NCBI RefSeq assembly: GCF_001613245.1
Contig: NZ_BDBZ01000002.1
Span: forward strand, 496,001 to 560,000
Origin: Nocardia speluncae NBRC 108251
Lineage (GTDB): Bacteria; Actinomycetota; Actinomycetes; Mycobacteriales; Mycobacteriaceae
DNA: 64,000 nt
Reading direction: 5' to 3'
Shown here: positions 8,923-17,005 of the stretch, piece by piece
Numbering within the stretch: the stretch's first letter is position 1
Layout: each line of letters begins with the position of its first letter
The notes under the pieces: generated by a model
Seen by the model: only the letters and a program-made list of their open reading frames with translations
Databases searched by the model: none
What the model was told of the DNA's origin: nothing
Position numbers and translations under genes: made by a program

Positions 8923-8935
8923 AGTTTTACTATGC

Positions 8936-8981
8936 CGGATAGTCGACTATCTTGCATAGTCGACTATCCGAGATAGTCGAT
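8936..8981. promoter_or_regulatory. Operator array, TAGTC/GACTA dyads (probable BlaI sites)
   Basis: Between the divergent genes lie a 14-bp palindrome GATAGTCGACTATC (8938-8951), a 12-bp palindrome ATAGTCGACTAT (8956-8967) and a third degraded copy (GATAGTCGATAC from 8972). The first two also form a perfect 15-bp inverted repeat, CGGATAGTCGACTAT (8936-8950) with its complement at 8956-8970. Position and symmetry suit BlaI dimers controlling both directions. Confidence 0.75.
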
Positions 8982-9103
8982 ACGCCACCGCCCGGCACCC
9001 ACCGGGCCACGGCACGCGCCACACTCGCCGCCCGGATACCTCGCACCCCGCCCGCGTACTCCTCTCACGCGGCAGCACCACCCGACCAGTAAGGAGCCAG
9101 ACG

Positions 9104-9814
9104 ATTTCCACACAGGACACCACCACCCGCTCACTCCCGTGGAAAGCCATTGCGATCGGCGCGATAGTCGTCGCGCTCCTGGCTGTCGGCGCCGCGATCA
9201 GCGCGAGCACCGGGGGCGATCCGTCTCGTGCCGCGCCGTCGACAGCCGAGGAGAGCAACGGCCTGCCCGACCTGGCGCGCCGCGACGACAACGACCCGTT
9301 CGCCATCGGCGCTGTCGACGCCCCGGTCGTCGTCATCGAATACGCCGATTTCACCTGCCCGTACTGCGGCGCTTTCGCGGCCGAAACCCTCCCGGCACTG
9401 CTCGACGAATACGTGGAGCCCGGCCATGTCCGTATCGAATGGCGCGATACCCCCATCCTTACCGACCACTCCGTCGAGACGGCGATCGCCGGACGAGCAG
9501 CGGCGGAACAAGACCTGTTCTGGGAGTTCTCGCGAGAGATGTTCGCACACACGTATTCCGGTTCCAAGGACTACCGACGCGAGACCCTGATCGGCATCGC
9601 CGACAAGGTGAAGGGTCTCGATACCGCGGCGTTCACCGCCGCATTGGACGATCCCGGACTGGCAGCAGCCGTGGACCGGGAGGCCGATGAATCCCGGAAT
9701 CTCGGGGTCTCGGGCACGCCCACCTTCATCGTGGGCGACCAGATACTCCAAGGCGCACAGCCGGTCGACGCTTTCCGGCAGGTCATCGACGCACAGCTCG
9801 AGGGCATCGGCTGA
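9104..9814 (+). CDS. DsbA-family thioredoxin-fold protein with non-canonical start codon
   Basis: About 236 residues: an N-terminal signal anchor (AIAIGAIVVALLAVGAAI), a linker, then a thioredoxin fold with active-site FTCPYCGAF and the cis-proline loop SGTPTFIVGD. It would act outside the membrane as a thiol:disulfide oxidoreductase. No ATG, GTG or TTG exists in frame between the upstream stop (8957) and the codon at 9413, which lies after the active site. An AAGGAG site at 9091-9096 is seven bases before ATT (9104) and four before ACG (9101), so a rare start (ATT most likely) is inferred. It overlaps the CcdA gene by one base (TGATG). Confidence 0.82.
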   Translation: MSTQDTTTRSLPWKAIAIGAIVVALLAVGAAISASTGGDPSRAAPSTAEESNGLPDLARRDDNDPFAIGAVDAPVVVIEYADFTCPYCGAFAAETLPALLDEYVEPGHVRIEWRDTPILTDHSVETAIAGRAAAEQDLFWEFSREMFAHTYSGSKDYRRETLIGIADKVKGLDTAAFTAALDDPGLAAAVDREADESRNLGVSGTPTFIVGDQILQGAQPVDAFRQVIDAQLEGIG

Positions 9815-10641
9815 TGGATATCGGCTACCTCGGCGCCTTCCTCGGCGGCATACTCAGCCTTCTGTCCCCGTGCTCGGTCATGCTGCTACCCGCCTTCTTC
9901 GCCTACGCGTTCTCCGACCCCGCCACACTCGTCGCCCGCACCGGCGTGTTCTACCTCGGACTGATCACCACCCTCGTACCGCTGGGTGTCTTCGCCGGCA
10001 CCGCCGGAGCGTTCCTCAACCAGAATCGCGGCCTGCTACTCACCCTCGTCGCCTGCGTGGTGATCGTCTTCGGTGCCGTCCAACTGGCGGGGATCCCGAT
10101 TCCGGGTTTGTCCCGCACTTCCCGGCCCGGCGGCGACACCGGCCGCGCCTGGACTGTCTACGTCCTCGGCACGGCCTACGGCGTCGCAGGCGTCTGCACC
10201 GGCCCGATCCTCGGATCCGTCCTGATGATCGCCGCGGTCGGGGCGAACCCCACCTATGGAGCCATCCTGCTCGCGGTCTACGCGGCGGGAATGGCTCTGC
10301 CGCTGCTGGCTCTCGCGCTTGCCTGGAAGCGATGGTCGGCCGGGCTCCGCGCCGCGCTGACTCCACGCGAACTCACTATCGGCCGTTGGACGAACAGCTG
10401 GCATGCGATTATCTCCGGCCTGCTGTCCACCGCCCTGGGTGTCCTCCTGCTGTTCTTGGCCCGCGACCCGGAAGCCGGCGGCATCCTGGCCATCGCGGAC
10501 CAATACCGGATCGAGACAGGTGTGGCCGAACTCGGCGGGCAGGTATCGAACATCGTCGTGCTGCTCGTGTGCCTCGGGACCGGAGCAGCGGTGTGGTGGC
10601 TCCGGCGTCGCAGAACCCGCAGACAGAATCTCCCCACTTGA
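9814..10641 (+). CDS. ccdA: CcdA/DsbD-family membrane thiol transporter
   Basis: A 275-residue polytopic protein with 6-7 transmembrane helices. The first has LLSPCSVMLLPAFFAY and the fourth GVAGVCTGPILG; these Cys residues match the pair in CcdA that carries reducing equivalents from cytoplasmic thioredoxin across the membrane. It is translationally coupled to the DsbA-like gene, so it probably reduces or recycles that protein. The operon is divergent from the BlaI operon and shares its operator array. A role in cytochrome c maturation is possible, but no ccs genes are adjacent. Confidence 0.9.
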   Translation: MDIGYLGAFLGGILSLLSPCSVMLLPAFFAYAFSDPATLVARTGVFYLGLITTLVPLGVFAGTAGAFLNQNRGLLLTLVACVVIVFGAVQLAGIPIPGLSRTSRPGGDTGRAWTVYVLGTAYGVAGVCTGPILGSVLMIAAVGANPTYGAILLAVYAAGMALPLLALALAWKRWSAGLRAALTPRELTIGRWTNSWHAIISGLLSTALGVLLLFLARDPEAGGILAIADQYRIETGVAELGGQVSNIVVLLVCLGTGAAVWWLRRRRTRRQNLPT

Positions 10642-10677
10642 CAGTAACTCCCATATAGGTGGAGACTTCCGTTAAAT

Positions 10678-10695
10678 GGTTCCGCACTGCGGACC
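10678..10695. promoter_or_regulatory. Imperfect dyad upstream of TetR-kstD
   Basis: GGTTCCGCAC followed by TGCGGACC forms an inverted repeat broken by one extra T, 18 bases before the TetR start. It may be an autoregulatory operator. A TTGACA at 10638 lies upstream but has no well-spaced -10. Confidence 0.3.
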
Positions 10696-10713
10696 GGTCA
10701 ACAGGAGGTTCGG

Positions 10714-11307
10714 GTGTCCTTGCGGGAGAGACAGCGGCAGCAGGTTCGCGCCGAGATCCAGAGCGCGGCCTTCGCGTTGTTCGCGCGCTCCGGGTTCGAC
10801 GCGGTGACCACCGACCAGATCGCCGCGGCGGCGGGGGTGTCATCCAGCACGTACTTCCGGCATGTACGCAGCAAAGAGGACCTCCTACTCGACCCCGTAC
10901 GGGAAGGTGGCGCGGGGATCGCGGGCCTGTTCGAGGGGCGGCCGGATGACGAACCCGCCGATATCGCACTGGCGCAGTCCATCCTCACCCGCTCCGCCGC
11001 CCTCGGGACGGTCGAAGTCGAACAGTGGCGGGCAGCGTTCGCCACCGCACCACACCTGCTCGACCGCGTCGCCCTGATCCCGGCCGACCATCGAAAGCGG
11101 CTGGTGGAGTTGGCGGCCCGGCGAATGGGCACCGATCCGGTGACCGACAGCAGCCCCGGCCTGCTGGTGCACCTCATGCTCGCGGCCGCCGAATTCGGAT
11201 ACCTGCAGTGGCTGCGCAGCACCCGGAATCAATCGGCGTCCCTCCCGGTCTGCGTCGAGGCAGCCGTCGCCGCGGTCCTCGACGACCGGTGGCGAAACCG
11301 CCGCTGA
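10714..11307 (+). CDS. TetR-family transcriptional regulator
   Basis: A 197-residue regulator with an N-terminal helix-turn-helix (AEIQSAAFALFARSGFDAVT, then DQIAAAAGVSSSTYFRHVRSKEDLL) and a helical ligand-binding domain. The GTG start follows an AGGAGG ribosome site at 10703-10708. It is 38 bases upstream of kstD on the same strand, so it probably controls that steroid-ring dehydrogenase together with itself. It is not obviously KstR by sequence; the ligand is unknown. Confidence 0.88.
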   Translation: MSLRERQRQQVRAEIQSAAFALFARSGFDAVTTDQIAAAAGVSSSTYFRHVRSKEDLLLDPVREGGAGIAGLFEGRPDDEPADIALAQSILTRSAALGTVEVEQWRAAFATAPHLLDRVALIPADHRKRLVELAARRMGTDPVTDSSPGLLVHLMLAAAEFGYLQWLRSTRNQSASLPVCVEAAVAAVLDDRWRNRR

Positions 11308-11345
11308 CGCCCCATCGACCACGATCAGAAGCAGAAAAGGCTCCC

Positions 11346-13022
11346 ATGAAGCAGGACATCGTGATTCCGGATTCGATCGACGTCGTGATCGTCGGGTCGG
11401 GGGCGGCGGGCATGACCGCGGCAATCACCGCGGCCCGGCACGGCCTATCCGCGGTGGTGGTGGAGAAAGCGAGCCGGTGGGGTGGTTCGACCGCCCGCTC
11501 CGGCGGCGGCGTCTGGATCCCCGGCAATCCGGTACTGCGCCGCGAAGCGCCCGCCGACGATATCGGCGCCGCCCGCGCCTACCTCACCACCATCATCGGC
11601 GCCGGGGTCGCACCGGAGATGATCGACACCTATATCGACCGCGGTCCCGAGGCATTCGAGTTCCTCACCCGGAATGCACCGCTGACGATGCGCTGGGTGC
11701 CCGGATACAGCGACTACTACCCCGAAGTACCCGGTGGCCGAGCACACGGCCGGACGGTCGAACCGGAGCCCTTCGACGCGCGGACGCTCGGACGCGAACT
11801 CGCCACCATGGAACCCGACTACTCGAAGGCACCACGCAACTTCGTGCTGACCCAGGCCGATTTCCGGCAGATCCACCTCGGGTTGCGCAATCCCCGGGCA
11901 CCGTTGCGCGCGGTCCGGATCGGGGCGCGCTGGGTCGCGGGCCGACTACGCGGCCGACACCTGCTCGCCCGCGGTCAGGCCTTGAGCGCCATGCTGCGCC
12001 TCGGCATGCGCGACGCCGATGTTCCACTGCTGCTGGATACCGAACTGGTGGAACTCCGGACGACCGGCGAACGGGTCACCGGGGTCGTCATCCGCAGCGA
12101 GGGCGTCGACCACGCAGTCACCGCGCGGCACGCAGTGATCCTGGCCTGCGGCGGATTCGAGCACAACGACATAATGCGCAAGCAATATCAGCGCGAACCG
12201 ATCGGCACCGAGTGGACCGTCGGCGCAACAGCGAACACCGGCGACGGAATCCGCGCGGGCCAGGCCATCGGCGCGGCCACCGCATTCATGGACGACGCCT
12301 GGTGGGGACCCTCGATCCCACTCCCCCGCATGCCCTGGTTCTGCCTGGCCGAGCGAAACCTGCCCGGCAGTCTCATCGTGAACGACCGTGGTGTGCGGTT
12401 CATGAACGAATCACTGCCCTATGTCGAGGCCACTCATCGCATGTACGGCGGGGAATACGGGCAGGGCGACGGCCCCGGCGAAAACATCCCGGCCTGGCTG
12501 ATCTTCGATCAGCGCTACCGCAACCGCTACCTCTTCGCCGGACTGCCACCCCGGCAACCGTTGCCGCGGCACTGGTTCGATACCGGGGTACTTTCCCGCG
12601 CGGACACCATCGGCGAACTCGCGAGCAAGATCGCGGTGCCGCCGGACCACCTCGCCGCCACGGTCGCCCGGTTCAATACCTTCGCCCACACCGGGACGGA
12701 CGAAGATTTCGGCCGCGGCACCAGCGACTACGACCGCTACTACGGAGACCCCCGCCAACGCCCGAACCCCAACCTGGGTGCGCTGGACACCGGCCCTTTC
12801 TACGCCGCGCGACTCGTCCCCGGAGACCTCGGTACCAAAGGTGGATTGGTCACCGATATCCATGCCCGTGTGCAACGGGACGACGGAACCGTCATCCCGG
12901 GGCTCTACGCCGCCGGCAACACCAGCGCACCCGTTATGGGCCACACTTATGCCGGCCCCGGAGCCACCATCGGCCCGGCCATCGTCTTCGGGTATCTGGC
13001 CGCCCTCCACGCCGCCGGCTAG
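11346..13022 (+). CDS. kstD: 3-oxosteroid 1-dehydrogenase (KstD-like flavoprotein)
   Basis: A 558-residue FAD enzyme. The N-terminal dinucleotide motif VVIVGSGAAGMTAAI is followed by EKASRWGGSTARSGGG. PGYSDYYPEVPGG matches the region holding the first catalytic Tyr of KstD, and GHTYAGPGATIGPA near the C-terminus matches the motif with the last catalytic Tyr and Gly. KstD introduces the C1-C2 double bond into the steroid A ring, leading to ring opening. No other core steroid-degradation genes are adjacent, and related flavoproteins act on other cyclic ketones. The start is the ATG at 11346, after AAAAGG. Confidence 0.87.
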   Translation: MKQDIVIPDSIDVVIVGSGAAGMTAAITAARHGLSAVVVEKASRWGGSTARSGGGVWIPGNPVLRREAPADDIGAARAYLTTIIGAGVAPEMIDTYIDRGPEAFEFLTRNAPLTMRWVPGYSDYYPEVPGGRAHGRTVEPEPFDARTLGRELATMEPDYSKAPRNFVLTQADFRQIHLGLRNPRAPLRAVRIGARWVAGRLRGRHLLARGQALSAMLRLGMRDADVPLLLDTELVELRTTGERVTGVVIRSEGVDHAVTARHAVILACGGFEHNDIMRKQYQREPIGTEWTVGATANTGDGIRAGQAIGAATAFMDDAWWGPSIPLPRMPWFCLAERNLPGSLIVNDRGVRFMNESLPYVEATHRMYGGEYGQGDGPGENIPAWLIFDQRYRNRYLFAGLPPRQPLPRHWFDTGVLSRADTIGELASKIAVPPDHLAATVARFNTFAHTGTDEDFGRGTSDYDRYYGDPRQRPNPNLGALDTGPFYAARLVPGDLGTKGGLVTDIHARVQRDDGTVIPGLYAAGNTSAPVMGHTYAGPGATIGPAIVFGYLAALHAAG

Positions 13023-13106
13023 TACTGTCGACGCGCGCCCACGGGTTCGGGATCACGGCTTCGGCTGTTCTGCCGCGCCCGGAGCTCGATTTGCGCTCTG
13101 GCGCGT

Positions 13107-13916
13107 TCACCCTTGCTGGATGCGATCCAGATACCCCTTCCGCTGTGTCGCATCGTATCCGCCGTACTCGGCGCCGCCGACGAAACGCTTCAGCCACCAC
13201 AGAATCGGCGCCGGGATCAGTTCCTCGACCACACCTATCGGCGCGAGCCAGCGGGGCACGGTCACTTCACCTCGGCCGTGACACACGCTATCGGCGATCG
13301 CGGTCGCGACCTGCTGCGGCGTCAGCGTCGGCTGCAGCCGCAACCGCACACCGGAGGTGAGGTCGGTGTGGGTTGCGGCGGGCAACACGGCCGTCACGGT
13401 GACGCCCGAGCCCGCCAGTTCGGCGCGCAGGGCGCGGGAAAACGCCACGACACCGAACTTGGATGCGCAGTAGGTGGCGATACCGGGTGTGGTGATCTTG
13501 CCCGCCATGGACGCGACGTTGACGATATGCCCGTGCCGCCGCAGGCGCATTCCAGGGAGTACCAGGTGCACGCCGGTGAGCACCGCGCCGAGATTCACGG
13601 CGAGTTCACGCTGCATCGCGGCGAGCTCTTGATCGGCAAAACCGCCCATGAACTGGACGCCGGCATTGTTGACCAGGATGTCGATCGGACCGTCGGTTTC
13701 CGCAGCGGCCACGAAGGCACGGAAACTGTCCTCGTCGGTGACGTCGAGAGCGTACGCGGTGGCGCCGATTTCGGCGGCGGTCTGCTCAGCGACCGGTAGG
13801 TCCCGGTCGCCGATCCATACCCGGGCACCGCGGGCGATGAATTCCTCGGCGGTGGCCCGTCCGATCCCGCGGGCCCCGCCGGTGATGCACACCCGAGCAC
13901 CTCGTACCTCGATCAC
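13107..13916 (-). CDS. SDR-family oxidoreductase
   Basis: A 269-residue classical SDR: cofactor motif TGGARGIG, LDVTDEDSF, NNAGVQFMGG, the catalytic Ser in VNVASMAGK and YCASKFG (Tyr-x-x-x-Lys). A basic C-terminal extension follows, seen in mycobacterial-type SDRs acting on lipids or steroids. The GTG start overlaps the stop of the upstream gene (GTGA). It is convergent with kstD and may act on related alcohols or ketones. Confidence 0.9.
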   Translation of the reverse strand: MIEVRGARVCITGGARGIGRATAEEFIARGARVWIGDRDLPVAEQTAAEIGATAYALDVTDEDSFRAFVAAAETDGPIDILVNNAGVQFMGGFADQELAAMQRELAVNLGAVLTGVHLVLPGMRLRRHGHIVNVASMAGKITTPGIATYCASKFGVVAFSRALRAELAGSGVTVTAVLPAATHTDLTSGVRLRLQPTLTPQQVATAIADSVCHGRGEVTVPRWLAPIGVVEELIPAPILWWLKRFVGGAEYGGYDATQRKGYLDRIQQG

Positions 13917-14374
13917 AGCGGACTGCCGATCGGCTCACGCAATGCGAAGTAGGCGATAAGCCTGATCGCTCCGTCATGCATCCTGAGCAGCGCCCGGCCG
14001 AGATAAACGCCGGGGATCACCTCCACGATTTCGTCACGGGTCCGGCCGATGGGGAAGGTCCGGATAGTCGGGTTGCGGTATTCGGGCACCGCATAGTCCA
14101 GAGCCCGCACGGTCTTGGCGGGCTCGAGCCAGCTCGGGGCGAGTGCGTGCGCGAAGTCGAAGCCTTCCATTTCCGCACCGGCACGGCGCAGGCCGAGGTA
14201 GCCCGCTGTGATGATCGGCATCACCACGCCGGCGATCGGCGAGAGCCTGTTCCAGCCGACCCCACCGGCCAGATCGAACGTCTTGCCCCGCCAGGTCGGG
14301 TCGATTCGCATCAGCGGATTCGCCAGCCGGGCTTCGGGGATTCCGAAGAGCTTGCCGACGATCAGGCCCTCCAT
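13913..14374 (-). CDS. Conserved hypothetical protein coupled to SDR
   Basis: A 153-residue soluble protein with no clear catalytic motif. Recognisable stretches are KLFGIPEARLANPLMRIDP, WRGKTFDLAGGVGWNRL and GVYLGRALLRMHDG, reminiscent of small actinobacterial proteins encoded beside SDRs in lipid or steroid clusters. The start is the ATG at 14374; upstream in-frame sequence is Arg-rich and non-coding in character. The stop overlaps the SDR start, so the two form one operon. Confidence 0.65.
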   Translation of the reverse strand: MEGLIVGKLFGIPEARLANPLMRIDPTWRGKTFDLAGGVGWNRLSPIAGVVMPIITAGYLGLRRAGAEMEGFDFAHALAPSWLEPAKTVRALDYAVPEYRNPTIRTFPIGRTRDEIVEVIPGVYLGRALLRMHDGAIRLIAYFALREPIGSPL

Positions 14375-14397
14375 CTTCCCGTCCGGCCTTTCGGGCG

Positions 14398-14883
14398 CGA
14401 TACGCCCTCGCCGACGCGGTGATCGAATCCATCGCCACCGAGGTGGCCGAGGCGGCCGTCGCCGGATACATCCCACTCCTCGACCAGCCCGTGGAGGAAC
14501 AGGCCCGAGGAGCGATCACCGCCGTCGTCGACCTCCTCGGTAACGACCCACGCAAGGCCCTCGTCCTCCTGGGCGGCGCCCCCACCACCCCGGTGGCGCA
14601 CGAAAAACGCACCGCGGTCATCACCGGACTCACCGCCGCCTTGATCGCCCACGCCCGCACGACCCACGACGTATCCCTCGAACGGGATTCCCTGGCAGCC
14701 ACCGCACCCGCCTTCGTCATCGGCGGCACCGCCCAAGCGATCCTGTCCTGGGCCGCCGGAGATCTCCCGGTCACCCGCGACCGCCTCGTCGACGACATCA
14801 CCGCACTCTGGATGACCCTGGAGCACGGCGCCACCGAGCTGGCCCGATCACGCTTGTCCGACTCCGCCGCCGATACACACTGA
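14398..14883 (+). pseudogene. TetR regulator remnant lacking its DNA-binding domain
   Basis: The frame encodes a TetR-type ligand-binding region: RYALADAVIESIATEVAEAA, a segment normally just after the HTH recognition helix, then helices to the C-terminus (stop 14881-14883). In-frame sequence upstream of about 14398 gives an Arg/Ser-rich peptide with no helix-turn-helix and overlaps the 5' end of the opposite gene. A GTG at 14419 could start a 154-residue product without a DNA-binding domain. Either the 5' end was deleted or the protein is an HTH-less derivative; the former is more likely. Confidence 0.6.
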
Positions 14884-14928
14884 CCGGCCGGCCGGTCACG
14901 GGACCCCCACAGTTACCAGGGACGCCGT

Positions 14929-15264
14929 TCAGGCCGGTCGGGGGGCGTACATGATGACGGCGACTCCGATGAGGCAAAGGGCGGCTCCGGCGATATCCCA
15001 GCGGTCGGGGCGGAAACCGTCGAGGGCCATACCCCACAGCAGTGATCCGGCGACGAATACGCCACCGTAGGCGGCGAGGATGCGCCCGAAGTGGGCGTCG
15101 GGCTGCAGGGTGGCAACAAAACCGTAGAGGCCGAGCGCGATGACACCGGCCCCGATCCAGACCCATCCGCGGTGTTCACGCACGCCCTGCCAGACCAGCC
15201 ACGCCCCACCGATTTCCGCGACGGCCGCCAGGATGAACAACAGGATGGAGCGCAGCACGGTCAT
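14929..15264 (-). CDS. ynfA: YnfA-family (UPF0060) small membrane protein
   Basis: A 111-residue protein with four transmembrane helices and the family pattern [36 protein letters not shown] and [14 protein letters not shown]. YnfA proteins belong to the small multidrug resistance superfamily; a transport role is plausible but substrates are poorly defined. It is monocistronic, with gaps on both sides. The 15265-15540 gap holds nothing I can support. Confidence 0.92.
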   Translation of the reverse strand: MTVLRSILLFILAAVAEIGGAWLVWQGVREHRGWVWIGAGVIALGLYGFVATLQPDAHFGRILAAYGGVFVAGSLLWGMALDGFRPDRWDIAGAALCLIGVAVIMYAPRPA

Positions 15265-15540
15265 GAACGCAGCCTAGACATCGTGGGTGCCGAACAGCAC
15301 CGTCGGCCGGGCCGGTGCACGCTGACGGAACGACGGCACCTTCGAGCCTCTACAGCCGCCGCGACCATCACCTACAACGACCTATCGGAGAAGTAACTCA
15401 CCGGCGAGTCATCGACTCGGAGGCCTTCATCGCACGCGTGGCCGGCAGAGAATTGAAGTCTCCTGAACCGCAGCAGCCCGGACGAGTGATCCTCCCGGCC
15501 TCCCCGAGCCGAACGGAAGCCTCCGGTCCGCTGTGCCCGA

Positions 15541-15942
15541 TCAGTGCGCGGCCACGGGCCGGAGCAGTACCGCGAGCAGTTTCGCGCGGTCCTCGGGCGA
15601 ACCGGTCCACTTCTCGTCGTCCTCGACGATATCGGCCAGGGCGCGGAATACCACGTCGATCAGCCCCGGGAACCGGGCCTGCAGGTCCGCGTAGCGCAGG
15701 CGCATCACCCTGGTGCGTCCGGTAACCGTCGTCCGGGTGATGCCCGCTTCACGCAGGACCCGGTAGTGATGCGAGAGCGTGGACTTGTGCAATTCGATGT
15801 TCTGGCTGAGCTCGCCGCAATTCTCGCCCTCGTCGGTGGCCAGGCAGGCCACCAGTTGTAGCCGGATCGGGTCGGACAAGGCGTGCATGACCGCCGCCAG
15901 CTCGAGGTCGGCGGTATCGGGGTGTGACAACTCGGCGGGCAC
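15541..15942 (-). CDS. ArsR-family helix-turn-helix repressor
   Basis: A 133-residue winged-helix protein. LAAVMHALSDPIRLQLVACLA is the first helix pair, and ELSQNIELHKSTLSHHYRVLREAGI is the recognition region (the STLSHH pattern is typical of ArsR). No metal-binding ELCVCDL motif is present, so it probably senses an organic or redox signal. The GTG at 15942 is preferred to the in-frame codon at 15963 because AAGGAGG lies seven bases before it. It is divergent from the imine-reductase-like gene and very likely controls it through the dyads between them. Confidence 0.9.
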   Translation of the reverse strand: MPAELSHPDTADLELAAVMHALSDPIRLQLVACLATDEGENCGELSQNIELHKSTLSHHYRVLREAGITRTTVTGRTRVMRLRYADLQARFPGLIDVVFRALADIVEDDEKWTGSPEDRAKLLAVLLRPVAAH

Positions 15943-15969
15943 GAACGCGCCTCCTTCCAGCACTTGACA

Positions 15970-16012
15970 GTTTGATAATCATACAACAATTATTGTTGGA
16001 CATCGTTCAAAC
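15970..16012. promoter_or_regulatory. Concentric dyad operator between ArsR and oxidoreductase genes
   Basis: A perfect inner dyad CAACAAT-T-ATTGTTG (15984-15998) and an outer pair GTTTGA (15970-15975) / TCAAAC (16007-16012) share the same centre at 15991. A TTGACA -35-like hexamer lies at 15964-15969, and AGGAGG precedes the + strand ATG. This is the likely ArsR operator. Confidence 0.7.
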
Positions 16013-16026
16013 AATCAGGAGGCAGC

Positions 16027-16908
16027 ATGTCCGGCGAAGCAGGCACACCCGTCGCAGTCCTGGGGCTGGGGCTCATGGGATCGGCGATCGCCAAGACCTT
16101 TCTGGCCGCGGGATATCCGACGGTCGTGTGGAATCGCACCGAAGCGAAGGCCGACGCACTGGTCGCACTCGGCGCCACCCGCGCGCCGACGGCAGCCGCG
16201 GCGATCACGGCCGCTCCTCTGACTGTCGTCTCGCTGCTCGACGACGATGCGGTGGGCGCGGCATTACGCGATGTGGGTCCACGGCTGCACGGCCAGGTGC
16301 TGGTGAACCTCACCTCCTCGACTCCCGAGCAGTCGAGAAGGCGTGCCGAGTGGGCCGGCCGGCACGGCGCCGAGTACGTGGACGGCGCCGTCATGGCGAT
16401 ACCGCAGGGCATCGGCACGCCGGACGCGCTGCTGCTGTACTCGGGGTCCGAAAGTGGTTATCGCACCGCGGAACCGGCATTGAGCACCCTCGCCGAACAA
16501 GGCACCTACCTGGGCGCGGATCCCGGGCGCGCCGCCGCGTTCGACGCCTCGCTGGTGTCGGTGTTCTGGCTCTCGTTCTTCGGTGTGGCGCTGGGCATCT
16601 CACTGGCCGAGGCGGAAGGGATCACCGGCAGCGAACTCGTCCCGTTCGCACCCGCCGTGGTGTCGCTGCTGCCCGATATGATGGCGCAAACCGCCGCCCA
16701 GGTCGAAGCCGGGCACTATCCCGGCCACGACACCTCTATCTCGTCGGCCTATACCGCCTTCAGCACACTCCGCGATGTGATCGCCCGCCACGGGATCGAC
16801 ACCGGCGTGCTCGACGCAACGGGCGAGGTCTTCCGGCGGGCGCTGGCGGCCGGCCACGGGGCCGACGGGCTTGCCCGCCTGGTCCCGGTACTGACCGGGG
16901 ACCGCTGA
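16027..16908 (+). CDS. NAD(P)-dependent imine-reductase / beta-hydroxyacid-dehydrogenase-like oxidoreductase
   Basis: A 293-residue protein with N-terminal Rossmann motif VLGLGLMGSAIAKTF, VVWNRTEAKAD (NADPH-type) and NLTSSTPEQSRRRAEWA, followed by a helical C-terminal domain. Among this superfamily the pattern is closest to imine reductases (VDGAVMAIPQGIGTPDA), which lack the catalytic Lys of hydroxyacid dehydrogenases. The natural substrate is unknown. AGGAGG at 16017-16022 fixes the ATG. Its divergent ArsR neighbour suggests substrate-inducible expression. Confidence 0.85.
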   Translation: MSGEAGTPVAVLGLGLMGSAIAKTFLAAGYPTVVWNRTEAKADALVALGATRAPTAAAAITAAPLTVVSLLDDDAVGAALRDVGPRLHGQVLVNLTSSTPEQSRRRAEWAGRHGAEYVDGAVMAIPQGIGTPDALLLYSGSESGYRTAEPALSTLAEQGTYLGADPGRAAAFDASLVSVFWLSFFGVALGISLAEAEGITGSELVPFAPAVVSLLPDMMAQTAAQVEAGHYPGHDTSISSAYTAFSTLRDVIARHGIDTGVLDATGEVFRRALAAGHGADGLARLVPVLTGDR

Positions 16909-16926
16909 GGGGTCACACCGGGCGAC

Positions 16927-16971
16927 GGTCGCGGCCCACAGCCGGCGCGCAGTTCGGCGGCCGCCGCGACC
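16927..16971. terminator. Hairpin between convergent genes
   Basis: GGTCGCGGC (16927-16935) pairs perfectly with GCCGCGACC (16963-16971). It lies between the convergent imine-reductase-like and Ddn-like genes and could stop transcription in both directions. There is no T-run. Confidence 0.4.
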
Positions 16972-17005
16972 ACGGAGCGCGAGGCGTATGGGCCACCCGG
17001 TGCGC

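Noticed and set aside
10638..10660. TTGACA plus TATAGG upstream of TetR-kstD as a housekeeping promoter
   Set aside because: The spacing between the elements is only about 10 bases.
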